Assembly: GCA_039920165.1 (NCBI GenBank) | Contig: JBDSEG010000022.1 | Location: 1 to 9,693, forward strand | DNA: 9,693 nt | DNA from: JBDSEG01 sp039920165 | Lineage (GTDB): Bacteria; Pseudomonadota; Gammaproteobacteria; Burkholderiales; Burkholderiaceae_C | Reading direction: 5' to 3' | Shown here: positions 1 through 5,892 of the stretch, in pieces | Position numbering within the stretch: position 1 is the stretch's first letter | Layout of the letters: each line of letters starts with the position of its first letter | Notes under the pieces: generated by a model | Database searches by the model: none | Told to the model about the DNA's origin: nothing | What the model saw: only the letters and a program-made list of their open reading frames with translations | Made by a program: the position numbers and the translations under genes

Positions 1-207
1 GAGATTCAGATGACGTTCCTGCCGCCGTACGCGCCGGACTTGAATCCGGTGGAGTTCTTGTGGGCATGGCTCAAGCGCCATGCGCTGGCCAACTTCTGCC
101 CCGCCGATCTCGGCGAACTCACCACCACTGCGCGCAACAAGCTCAAGAGCGCTCAGCGCCGCCCATCCATCATCTCCGCTTGCTGGGTTCAAGCCGGCCT
201 CTGGTGA
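1..207 (+). pseudogene. IS630-family transposase, C-terminal end (cut by window edge)
   Basis: The frame is open from base 1 to a TGA at 205-207 and encodes the last 68 residues of a DDE transposase. The segment LPPYAPDLNPVEFLWAWLK is the hallmark of the third catalytic block of IS630/Tc1-mariner transposases; the Glu of NPVEF is the final acidic residue of the DDE triad. The basic, Arg-rich end (LKSAQRRPSI) is also usual for IS630 enzymes. Such enzymes cut and paste DNA at TA dinucleotides. The N-terminal part lies outside the window, so I cannot tell whether the whole gene is intact. It stops 40 bases short of the oppositely oriented flavoprotein gene, so it marks one edge of a mobile patch. 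Confidence 0.85.
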
Positions 208-240
208 TGTCATGATTTACGGAAAGCTCAATAGTTCATA
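208..240 (+). mobile_element. Probable right terminal region of the IS630-type element
   Basis: The 33 bases between the transposase stop and the TA at 239-240 are the natural place for the terminal inverted repeat and the duplicated TA target of an IS630 element. The TA lies six bases outside the stop codon of the flavoprotein gene (TGA, minus strand, 247-249). The other end is outside the window, so the repeat cannot be matched; the boundary is inferred. Confidence 0.35.
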
Positions 241-246
241 GAGGCG

Positions 247-876
247 TCAATACAGCCGATTCTTCGCGTCACCTTCGATGATCGCCTGCATCTGCTCCAC
301 CGTCTTGTCTAGTCTGCCGTGATCAACCATCGTCTGCGCAAGAGTAGGCAGTCCTGCAAGGTTTGGCCAGAAGTCAGGTTCCCAGAGTTTGGACCGAATA
401 ACGCACTTCGCGCAATGGAAGAAGACCTCTTTGACGGTCACGACGATTGCGAAGTCTGGGACCTTCCCGTTCAGCGCCATTGGTTCCCGGACCCACAGGT
501 CGCGGACAATTTGAGCGTGACCGCTTAGCCTTAAGGTTTCCTGCTTTCCGGGGATCAGAAACAGTAGGCCGACTTGGGGCGTCTGCACAAGGTTTTGGAA
601 CGTGTCGACCCGCTTGTTGCCCGGGCGGTCGGGTATGGCCAGCGTGTGTTGATCAAGCACTCGAACGAAACCGGGCGGGTCTCCCTTCGGTGAAATGTCC
701 ATCCGACCTTCGGAGTCGGTTGAAGAGATCAACAAGAACGGGCTCTTTGATATGAAGGCACAGGCATGTACATCCAAGTAGTCGATCTGCTTTCGCAGGA
801 CTACATCACTGGCATTACCAATGATTTCCCGCACTCCTTCCTCGCTGTCAACAATTTCGTCAAAGTGGAAAGTCAT
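247..876 (-). CDS. PPOX-type FMN-dependent flavoprotein (MSMEG_1061 / DR_2398-like family)
   Basis: This 209-residue soluble protein resembles the pyridoxamine-5'-phosphate-oxidase-like split-barrel flavoproteins of the MSMEG_1061/DR_2398 group. Family features seen are the N-terminal helix with RKQIDYLD, the strands FLLISSTDSEGRMDISPKGD and LAIPDRPGNKRVDTFQNL that build the FMN pocket, the GLLFLIPG strand, and the late block FFHCAKCVIRSKLWEPD. The family binds FMN (F420 in some relatives) and the substrate is usually unknown, so I assign no reaction. The length is normal for the family. The start is supported by a strong ribosome site, TAAGGAGT at 884-891, seven bases from the ATG. Base and codon use are less GC-rich than in the housekeeping genes further right, and the gene sits between transposase remnants, both signs of transfer. 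An attC-like palindrome lies just upstream. Confidence 0.85.
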   Translation of the reverse strand: MTFHFDEIVDSEEGVREIIGNASDVVLRKQIDYLDVHACAFISKSPFLLISSTDSEGRMDISPKGDPPGFVRVLDQHTLAIPDRPGNKRVDTFQNLVQTPQVGLLFLIPGKQETLRLSGHAQIVRDLWVREPMALNGKVPDFAIVVTVKEVFFHCAKCVIRSKLWEPDFWPNLAGLPTLAQTMVDHGRLDKTVEQMQAIIEGDAKNRLY

Positions 877-916
877 TCAAGTTACTCCTTACGGCGGTAT
901 TCGACGCGATGATGAA

Positions 917-998
917 GCCTAACGTAGACAACAAGAAAAAAGACCTCTTGGACTGCCCATCGGTGGCGATGGCCAAGTCTGCGCATTATCGGATAGGC
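917..998 (-). repeat. attC-like imperfect palindrome (candidate integron recombination site)
   Basis: Read on the minus strand, the element starts GCCTATC (998-992) and ends GTTAGGC (923-917). The latter fits the attC right core GTTRRRY exactly; the former misses RYYYAAC at one base. Between them are nested arms: CTTGG (947-951) pairs with CCAAG (973-977), and CCATCG (957-962) with CGATGG (967-972) around a GTGG loop. ACTGC (952-956) is left unpaired on one side. GCCTA (917-921) pairs with TAGGC (994-998) at the base. The 82-bp length lies in the attC range. The core sits 40 bases upstream of the flavoprotein ATG, as in gene cassettes. No integrase gene is visible, so this is a structural inference. 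Confidence 0.45.
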
Positions 999-1222
999 GG
1001 TCGGCGGTCATACAACAGCTAGGCCGGTGACCGGTTCGCCGGCAGGAATGATGAATGAACGCAATGACATACGGCGGTTGATGTCCGCAGTCACATCTTC
1101 CACCTTGCGCTCGGAGGGAAACTGCTACGGTCGCGGAGAGCGAGTCTCTTCCTTCGCCAGACAGTGATGGCAGTGCTGTGCGCGTGAGGGCCACTCCTTG
1201 GCTGCCAGATTACTTTTTCGTG
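999..1222. other. Gap without a recognised gene
   Basis: This stretch lies between the attC-like element and the SnoaL-like remnant. Only short frames are present: a minus-strand frame of 91 codons that runs into the palindrome, and a 39-codon plus-strand frame starting near 1048. Neither resembles a known protein. No RNA gene, promoter pair or repeat is convincing here. Confidence 0.5.
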
Positions 1223-1335
1223 CTACTTCGATATCAACAAACCGGGGCGCTCGTCTCCCATGCCATCGCAGTGATCTTCCAACCTTTGGTTGTCGAGATG
1301 AACTGCGTAGAGATCATTCCGCGTGAACCGCCCCG
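1223..1335 (-). pseudogene. 3' remnant of a SnoaL-like (NTF2-fold) gene, frameshifted
   Basis: The minus strand reads RGMISTQFISTTKGWKITAMAW (in two parts: RGMISTQF, then ISTTKGWKITAMAW). This matches the last two strands of SnoaL-like / nuclear-transport-factor-2 proteins, which typically end Q-x-V-x-T-x-x-G-W-(R/K)-I-x-x-(L/M)-A-W-D-D-E-R-P-G. In the present frame AW is followed by ETSAPVC and a stop at 1234. If one base is restored near 1255-1258, translation continues DERPGLLISK to a TAG at 1223-1225, the family ending. A single-base deletion is therefore the likely lesion. The 5' part is missing; similarity ends near 1330, where IS1380-type sequence begins soon after. The family covers small hydrolases, isomerases and hydroxylases, so the original reaction is unknown. 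The call rests on recalled family motifs. Confidence 0.55.
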
Positions 1336-1374
1336 CCTTTTGAGGAGGCTCCTTCGATTGAGAATGGAGCCATC

Positions 1375-1557
1375 ATGAGGAAGTCCCCGAAGTTTTCCCC
1401 CGAGCTTGCCCGGGCCTGCACCGCCACGATCCGCACCAAGCTGCTCAAGATCGGCGCGGCCGTCGTGCGCAACACCCTCCGCGTGCGCGTGCTGCTGGCC
1501 TCGGCGCACCCGATGAAGCATGTCTTCATCGCGGCTGCGCGCGCGCTCAGCCCATAG
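1375..1557 (+). pseudogene. IS1380-family transposase, C-terminal remnant
   Basis: Sixty codons from an internal ATG encode a basic peptide. Its core (CTATIRTKLLKIGA, then VRNTLRVRVLLASAHPMKHVF and AARAL) matches the C-terminal tail of IS1380-type transposases, where a TIR-x-KLLKIGA motif precedes two strands and an LASA-(C/H)-P signature. The DDE catalytic core is absent, so the product cannot transpose anything. The frame is open upstream only to the stop at 1324-1326, and the IS-like sequence seems to begin near residue 7, so the apparent ATG is probably not a genuine start. A full IS1380 transposase is several times longer. Confidence 0.6.
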
Positions 1558-1760
1558 GAATTCATCCAGTGCCTGGCCCGCGCGTTGACACCAAAACGGC
1601 CCGCATCCCAAGCCGGGGTAGGGGCAACTGCGAGCCAAACCGACCAATCATCCCTCCCCAGCCCAGCAATGACCCCGATCGCGCTTCTCAGCCTCTTCAG
1701 AATCGCCCGATCAGCGCCGCAGACCCATCCAGTACCGCGCTCGTGAAATATCCGGGCTAG
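1375..1760 (+). mobile_element. 3' end of an IS1380-type insertion sequence
   Basis: After the transposase stop at 1557 lie about 200 bases with no gene. They end in TCGTGAAATATCCGGGCTAG (1741-1760), which resembles the right ends I recall for IS1380-family elements, an AT-rich TGAA-TA core followed by CCGGGCTAG. No matching left end is present to the left, so the element is truncated on that side, near 1335-1395. The exact outer boundary is an estimate. Confidence 0.45.
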
Positions 1761-1825
1761 GTCGGGATTGCGTGACGCGCGATCTCGCCGACGGTGCGGC
1801 GTGGCCCATGGGGCGCGGCCTGCGG

Positions 1826-2251
1826 TCAGCTTTTTCGGGGCCGCAGCGGCGCGGCGAACGGGTCGAGCAGCGCGACCTCGAAAGCCGCGAAGTCGGCAAG
1901 GTTGCGGGTCACGACGGTGAGCCCGTTGCGCCGTGCGGTGGCCGCGATCATCGCGTCCTCGTACAGCGTGTCCGAGCGTCGGTGCATCAGCCGCGCCCAT
2001 TCGCGAAAGGTATCGCCATCCATCGGCAGGACCTGGTACGACGAGGCGAGCTGCTCGGCCCAGGCCTCGATCTCCGCCGCCTTGGCCGCATCCTGTTCGC
2101 GCGTGAGTTCGATCCCGCTCTGGATCTCGCCGAGCGTCACGGCCGAAAGATGAAGATCCCGGTCCGCCACCGATGCCAGCCAAGCCAGCACGGCACCGTG
2201 CGGGCGCGGCCGGCGCAATTCAGAGACGACGTTGGTGTCGAGCAGGTACAC
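1826..2251 (-). CDS. vapC: VapC-like PIN-domain ribonuclease toxin
   Basis: The protein has 141 residues from a GTG start at 2249-2251; the longer upstream frame overlaps the antitoxin and lacks PIN similarity. PIN toxins are Mg2+-dependent RNases that cut tRNA or rRNA and stop translation. The metal-site pattern is complete: Asp5 in YLLDTNVVSEL, Glu42 in TLGEIQSGIE, Asp99 in YEDAMIAATAR, and the late TRNLADF block (Asn117, Asp120). Length and order are normal for the FitB/VapC branch. The gene starts 11 bases after the antitoxin stop, consistent with one transcript and translational coupling. It lies about 65 bases from the IS1380-type end, so the pair may belong to the accessory patch. RNA target cannot be told from sequence. 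Confidence 0.88.
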   Translation of the reverse strand: MYLLDTNVVSELRRPRPHGAVLAWLASVADRDLHLSAVTLGEIQSGIELTREQDAAKAAEIEAWAEQLASSYQVLPMDGDTFREWARLMHRRSDTLYEDAMIAATARRNGLTVVTRNLADFAAFEVALLDPFAAPLRPRKS

Positions 2252-2262
2252 GGCGGCCGCGG

Positions 2263-2517
2263 TCAGCCGAGCGGGACGACACGCCGCCGGCGGGCCTTGC
2301 CGCGCGGCGCGACCAGCGACTCGGTGCGCGCCTCGTCGGCCAGCAGCAACTGCTTGAGCGACGGTCGTTCGGATTGCATCCGGCGCCACTGCGCAACCGG
2401 CACCAGCACGGCAGCTTCGGCGCCCCGACGGGTGACGAGTTGCGGGCCTTCGGCCAAGCAGGCCTCGAGAAATTCGCTGAACCGCGCCTTGGCGTCCTGC
2501 ACCGGCCAGATCTTCAT
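2263..2517 (-). CDS. Phd/YefM-type antitoxin of the VapC-like toxin
   Basis: This 84-residue protein has the typical Phd/YefM start: MKIWPVQDAKARFSEFLEAC (strand, then helix), followed by GPQLVTRRGAEAAVLVPVAQW, the two-stranded dimer and DNA-binding core. The C-terminal part (PSLKQLLLADEARTESLV, then a basic tail RGKARRRR) should wrap the toxin and inhibit it. Proteins of this family bind their own promoter, more tightly with toxin present, and are degraded quickly under stress. The ATG follows GGGAG at a suitable distance. Gene order, antitoxin first, is the usual one. Pairing of a Phd-fold antitoxin with a PIN toxin is well known. Confidence 0.88.
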   Translation of the reverse strand: MKIWPVQDAKARFSEFLEACLAEGPQLVTRRGAEAAVLVPVAQWRRMQSERPSLKQLLLADEARTESLVAPRGKARRRRVVPLG

Positions 2518-2534
2518 GGTGCGACTCCCGTCAA

Positions 2535-2558
2535 ACCAGTTGGCTGACCAGTCTAGCA
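2535..2558 (-). promoter_or_regulatory. Candidate promoter and operator of the toxin-antitoxin pair
   Basis: Upstream of the antitoxin ATG the minus strand carries TGCTAGACT (2558-2550), which fits an extended -10 (TGn plus TAGACT). Overlapping it is a direct repeat of ACTGGT, at 2552-2547 and 2540-2535, with starts 12 bases apart. Repeated short sites covering the -10 are what an autoregulating Phd-type antitoxin would use. No good -35 is visible, as is common with an extended -10. The assignment is inference from position and pattern. Confidence 0.35.
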
Positions 2559-2573
2559 GGCGCGGCGCGAATT

Positions 2574-2590
2574 TCCGGCAGCGCGCCGGA
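2574..2590 (-). terminator. Short GC hairpin after the DUF3455 gene
   Basis: TCCGGC and GCCGGA form a six-pair stem around a five-base loop, six bases beyond the stop codon of the DUF3455 gene. There is no run of T after it, so if it stops transcription it does so weakly or helps a factor-dependent event. Confidence 0.25.
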
Positions 2591-2596
2591 CTTCGA

Positions 2597-3154
2597 TCAG
2601 CTCCCGTAGAAAACGTAATCCGCCTGATACGGCACCGTCTGCTTCTTCCCCATCCCCGCCGCGTCGCAAGCCATTGCCGGCGCCACGCCGCCCTTGGTGT
2701 TGATGCGCTGGATATACGTCACGCCGGTCATCGCGCCGGCGCCCATCGCGGGTTCGGTCTTGACGAGCTGGAACGGGATGTTGCCGGTGCCGCCGGGGGC
2801 GACGGCGAGCTGCTTGCCGGTGATCTTGGAGCCATCGGCGGACTCCCAGGTCGGGCCGGCGTAGTACTTGCCGACCACCTTGCGGTCGCTCGACATCAGA
2901 TTGGCGACCGGGCCGACGAAGACCCACTCGTGCTGGCCGGCCATGTCCTTCTTCTCGCGGCATTCGTAGCTCAGGTCGCCGACGCCGGTCGCGGTCATGC
3001 GGATCTTCTGACCAGGCGGCACGCGCACGGGCTCGGGCAGGGTGGCGTTGTCGACCATCATCATCGGCGCGGCCATGTGGGTCGACATCGGGGCCGACGC
3101 GCACGCCGACAGGACCGCTGCGGCGGCAGTGACGACGAGGGGATAGGTTTTCAT
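2597..3154 (-). CDS. DUF3455 domain lipoprotein
   Basis: The start at 3154 gives 185 residues and a clear lipoprotein signal: MKTYPLVVTAAAAVLSAC, with lipobox LSAC and the modified Cys at position 18. GGAG stands six bases before this ATG, while an upstream ATG at 3244 would put 30 unlikely residues before the signal. The mature part begins with a Met-rich stretch (HMAAPMMM) and then matches DUF3455: VPPGQKIRMTATGVGDLSYEC, WVFVGP, VGKYYAGPTWESADGSKI, YIQRINTKGG and the closing VPYQADYVFYGS. The family is secreted or membrane-anchored and has no known activity. It should sit in the outer or inner membrane facing the periplasm. It appears to be transcribed alone; 98 bases separate it from the kefC-like gene upstream. 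Confidence 0.82.
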   Translation of the reverse strand: MKTYPLVVTAAAAVLSACASAPMSTHMAAPMMMVDNATLPEPVRVPPGQKIRMTATGVGDLSYECREKKDMAGQHEWVFVGPVANLMSSDRKVVGKYYAGPTWESADGSKITGKQLAVAPGGTGNIPFQLVKTEPAMGAGAMTGVTYIQRINTKGGVAPAMACDAAGMGKKQTVPYQADYVFYGS

Positions 3155-3252
3155 GGGGTCTCCAGTTCGAAGCGGCGGAAGGAAGGCGGAATTGCCAGGC
3201 TCGCTCTGGGTACTACCTACAACATGCCCGAATGGATGCAGCAAAGCTCGAT

Positions 3253-5124
3253 TTATTTATCGCCCGGCGGCGTGGCGGCGTCCGGGGCGACGCCACCCAC
3301 TGCGGCGCTCCACGCGCTGCGCACGCCGCGCTCGCCGGCCGCGGCGCGCTCCTGCGCGAACAGATCCTCGAGCTGGGTGCGGCCCTGGCGCGCTGCGGCG
3401 ATCAGCTTGGCTTCGTCCTTCCAGTGCGGCGCCATCGCGTCGAGCTGGGCGACGTTGAAGCGGCGAAAGCGCAGCGCCAGGGTGCGCGCCTGGTGCGGCC
3501 GCCAGCCGAGTGCTTCGAGCACGCTGCGGGCGCTCATCAGCGCCGAGTCGAAGGTTTCGCGTTCGATCAGCGTGACGCCCATGTCGCGCAGCGCGTGGAA
3601 GTGGGTCGCGTTGCGGGCCCGGGCGACGAGCGTGGCCTGCGGAAAATGTTCGAGCACGAGGCGCGCGACCGTGAGGCTTTGCTCGACATCGTCGATCGCG
3701 AGCACGACGACGCGGGCCCGGCCGGCGCCGGCCACGCGCAGCAGATCGAGCCGCGTCGCATCGCCGTAGAAGACGCGCCAGCCGAAGCGGCGAAACGCCT
3801 CGATCGATTCCGCATCGTGGTCCAGCATGGTCGGCTGGATGCCGTTGGCATACAGCATGCGGCCGATGATCTGGCCGTAGCGCCCGCTGCCGGCGATGAC
3901 GACCGGCGCGTCCTGCGGTTCGCTGATTTCGGCGAGCTGGCGCTTGCCCTGGCCGGCCAGTCGCGGGATCCACCAGCGATCGGCGGCGACGAGCATCAGC
4001 GGTGTGAGCAGCATCGAGATCGCGACCGCGGCGACGAGCAGCGAGGCCACCGGCCCGCCGATCACGCCCTCTTGCGCGGCGGTCTGGAATACCACGAAGC
4101 CGAACTCGCCGCCCTGCGCGAGCAGGATCAGGAAGACCGGCCGCTCGGGCAGCGGCAGGGGCATTGCGCGCGCCATGCCCCACAGCACGGCCGCCTTGAG
4201 TAGCAAAAAGCCGACCACCACCGCCGCCACCACGACCGGGCGCCCGAGCACGACCGCGAAATCGATGCTCATGCCCACCGCGATGAAGAAGAGGCCAAGC
4301 AGAAGGCCCTTGAACGGCTCGATATCGGTCTCGAGCTCGCGCCGGTATTCGCTTTCGGCCAGCAGCACGCCGGCGAGGAAGGCGCCGAGCGCCATCGACA
4401 AGCCGACCGACTGCATCAGCGCCGCCGTCGCCACCACCAGCAGCAGCGCCGCGGCGGTGAAGATCTCGGGCGTGCGGCTGCGCGCGATCCAGCGCAGCGC
4501 CGGGCGCAGCAAGAGGCGCCCGCCAAGGACGATGGCGGCGATCACGCCGACCGCCTTGGCCGCGCCGAGCCAGCCGCCGCCGGCCTCGACATCGCTGCCC
4601 GGCGCGACGATGGCGAGAAAGGGCAGCAGCGCGAGGATCGGGATGGCGGCCACGTCCTGCAGCAGTGCGACGCTGAGCACGCTCTGCCCCGAGGTGGTCG
4701 ACATCAGGTTGCGTTCGGACAGCGCACTCAAGCCGATCGCGGTCGACGATAGCGCGAGGCCGAGCGCGGCGACGACCGCGAGCCGCCCTTCGATGCCCAG
4801 TGCCAGCGCCGCCGCGACCATCAGCGCCGCCGAGCCGAAGAGCTGCACGCTGCCCCAGCCGAAGATCGGCTTGCGCAGCGCCCACAGGCGGCGCGGTTCG
4901 AGCTCCAAGCCGACCAGGAACAGCATCAGCACGACACCGAATTCCGAGAAGTGCAGGATGTCCTGCGGGCTGGTGACGAAGCGCAGCCCCCACGGCCCGA
5001 TCGCGATGCCCGCGCCAAGGTAGCCGATGATCGCGCCCAGGCCGAGCCAGCGTGCGAGCGGCACCGCGAGCACCGCGGCGCCGAGGTAGATCAGGCTGTC
5101 GATCAGCCAGGACGAATGTTCCAT
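3253..5124 (-). CDS. kefC: Glutathione-gated K+/H+ antiporter, KefC/KefB type (CPA2)
   Basis: The 623-residue inner-membrane protein has the length of E. coli KefC (620). The first ~380 residues are a CPA2 antiporter domain of 12-13 hydrophobic segments; KefB/C signatures include LMLFLVGLELEPRRLW, MALGAFLAGVLLAESEYR and DIEPFKGLLLGLFFIAVGMS. A cytoplasmic RCK/TrkA-N domain starts near residue 403 with a dinucleotide-binding loop GSGRYGQIIGR, then LDHDAESIEAFRRFGWRVFY and VARARNATHFHALRDMGV. KefC exchanges K+ for H+; glutathione holds it shut and glutathione S-conjugates open it, so electrophiles trigger protective acidification. The ATG at 5122-5124 overlaps the stop of the upstream kefF-like gene by ATGA. 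A start at 5199 would add residues lying inside that gene. KefC versus KefB is decided mainly by this partner. Confidence 0.92.
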   Translation of the reverse strand: MEHSSWLIDSLIYLGAAVLAVPLARWLGLGAIIGYLGAGIAIGPWGLRFVTSPQDILHFSEFGVVLMLFLVGLELEPRRLWALRKPIFGWGSVQLFGSAALMVAAALALGIEGRLAVVAALGLALSSTAIGLSALSERNLMSTTSGQSVLSVALLQDVAAIPILALLPFLAIVAPGSDVEAGGGWLGAAKAVGVIAAIVLGGRLLLRPALRWIARSRTPEIFTAAALLLVVATAALMQSVGLSMALGAFLAGVLLAESEYRRELETDIEPFKGLLLGLFFIAVGMSIDFAVVLGRPVVVAAVVVGFLLLKAAVLWGMARAMPLPLPERPVFLILLAQGGEFGFVVFQTAAQEGVIGGPVASLLVAAVAISMLLTPLMLVAADRWWIPRLAGQGKRQLAEISEPQDAPVVIAGSGRYGQIIGRMLYANGIQPTMLDHDAESIEAFRRFGWRVFYGDATRLDLLRVAGAGRARVVVLAIDDVEQSLTVARLVLEHFPQATLVARARNATHFHALRDMGVTLIERETFDSALMSARSVLEALGWRPHQARTLALRFRRFNVAQLDAMAPHWKDEAKLIAAARQGRTQLEDLFAQERAAAGERGVRSAWSAAVGGVAPDAATPPGDK

Positions 5125-5798
5125 CAGGCCGGCTCGACGATCGTCGCGACGACATCGACGGCCGGCCGGGCGGCGCTCGGCACCTCGCAGGCCGGGCACT
5201 CTTCGAGAAACTGCAGTTCGTCCCAGTCGGGCCAGTTCGCGAGGCGCTGCGCAAACAGCGCGGCGTGCGCGGCGATCTCATCGTGGCCGACGTGGTGCGC
5301 GCCGTGCAGCACGAGCGGCGGCAGAAATCGCATGCCGCACAGCGCCGCGGTCTGCTCGTACGGCGGCAGGAAGGCGTCGAAGAAATAGCGGTTGTAGCTG
5401 TCGGGTCGGTACGAATCCTCGGCGCCGCCGGTGCTCGCGACCAGCCACACATCCTTGCCGCGCAGCGCCTCACTGCCCGGCCCGTAGGCCCAGCCGAAGG
5501 CAAGCACGTCGTCGAGCCACAGCTTCATCAGCGGCGGCATGGCGTACCAGTGCACCGGGTGCAGCCACACGACCAGCCGCGCGCGCGCGAGCGCGGCCTG
5601 CTCGGCGCCGATATCGATCAGATAGTCCGGGTACAGCGCGTACAGGTCACGCACTTCGATGCGCGGTGCGAGCGGCGCTGCGGCTGCGAGCAGCGCCCGG
5701 CTGACGCGCGAGATTTCGAGCTGCGGGTGCGCCGCGAGCACGAGGACGTCGGCGGGCGCGCCGGGTGGGGGTTCGCGCGGGGTCATCGTCAAGTTCAT
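5124..5798 (-). CDS. kefF: KefF-like NAD(P)H:quinone oxidoreductase, ancillary subunit of the Kef channel
   Basis: This 224-residue flavodoxin-fold protein matches the NQO1/KefF/MdaB group. The first strand and FMN phosphate loop are VLVLAAHPQLEISRVSRALL (near residue 18). HPVHWYAMPPLMKLWLDDV is the active-site loop, and FGWAYGPGSEALRGKD leads to WLVASTGGAEDSYRP, which shapes the FMN and quinone pocket. KefF in E. coli is required for full KefC activity and also reduces quinones and electrophiles with NAD(P)H. It has an N-terminal extension of about 15 residues and a tail after residue ~195 (ECPACEVPS onward) not found in the shorter enterobacterial KefF. The start at 5798 has only a weak ribosome site; the ATG at 5784-5786 is an alternative. 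The gene leads the kefFC operon. Confidence 0.87.
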   Translation of the reverse strand: MNLTMTPREPPPGAPADVLVLAAHPQLEISRVSRALLAAAAPLAPRIEVRDLYALYPDYLIDIGAEQAALARARLVVWLHPVHWYAMPPLMKLWLDDVLAFGWAYGPGSEALRGKDVWLVASTGGAEDSYRPDSYNRYFFDAFLPPYEQTAALCGMRFLPPLVLHGAHHVGHDEIAAHAALFAQRLANWPDWDELQFLEECPACEVPSAARPAVDVVATIVEPA

Positions 5799-5892
5799 GG
5801 AAGGCAGCGCTGGTTAGTCTGAATGGCAACGGCAGGATGCGCCTCGCTAACATAACCGCAAGTGCCCGCAGCGGCACCGGGGAACATCGAAC

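Noticed and set aside
1048..1167. Short plus-strand frame of 39 codons with AGGA before an ATG (starts MMNERNDIRRLM)
   Set aside because: The first dozen residues vaguely recall SnoaL-like N-termini, but the rest does not continue the family. Length and composition are within chance expectation.
919..1194. 91-codon minus-strand frame as a cassette gene upstream of the attC-like site
   Set aside because: No recognisable protein similarity, no good ribosome site, an odd Cys/Arg/Ser-rich composition, and it runs through the whole palindrome.
2252..2389. Longer N-terminus for the VapC-like toxin starting at 2389
   Set aside because: The extra 46 residues overlap the antitoxin gene out of frame and are Arg/Ala-rich. 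The PIN fold begins directly at the GTG codon (2249-2251).
1772..3769. Very long plus-strand open frame (665 codons) across the toxin-antitoxin and DUF3455 genes
   Set aside because: Its product is Arg/His/Gly-rich low-complexity sequence without any domain. It lies antisense to three genes with clear motifs; high GC content removes stop codons from shadow frames.
3257..5503. Long minus-strand frame (748 codons) overlapping kefC and kefF
   Set aside because: It is an alternative frame of the kef genes, rich in Arg and Ala, with no recognisable domain; the kef frames carry all family motifs.
5799..5892. Divergent promoter between kefF and the MaoC-type gene
   Set aside because: A promoter is expected here and TAACAT near 5847 could be a -10, but no matching -35 is visible, so I do not list it as a feature.
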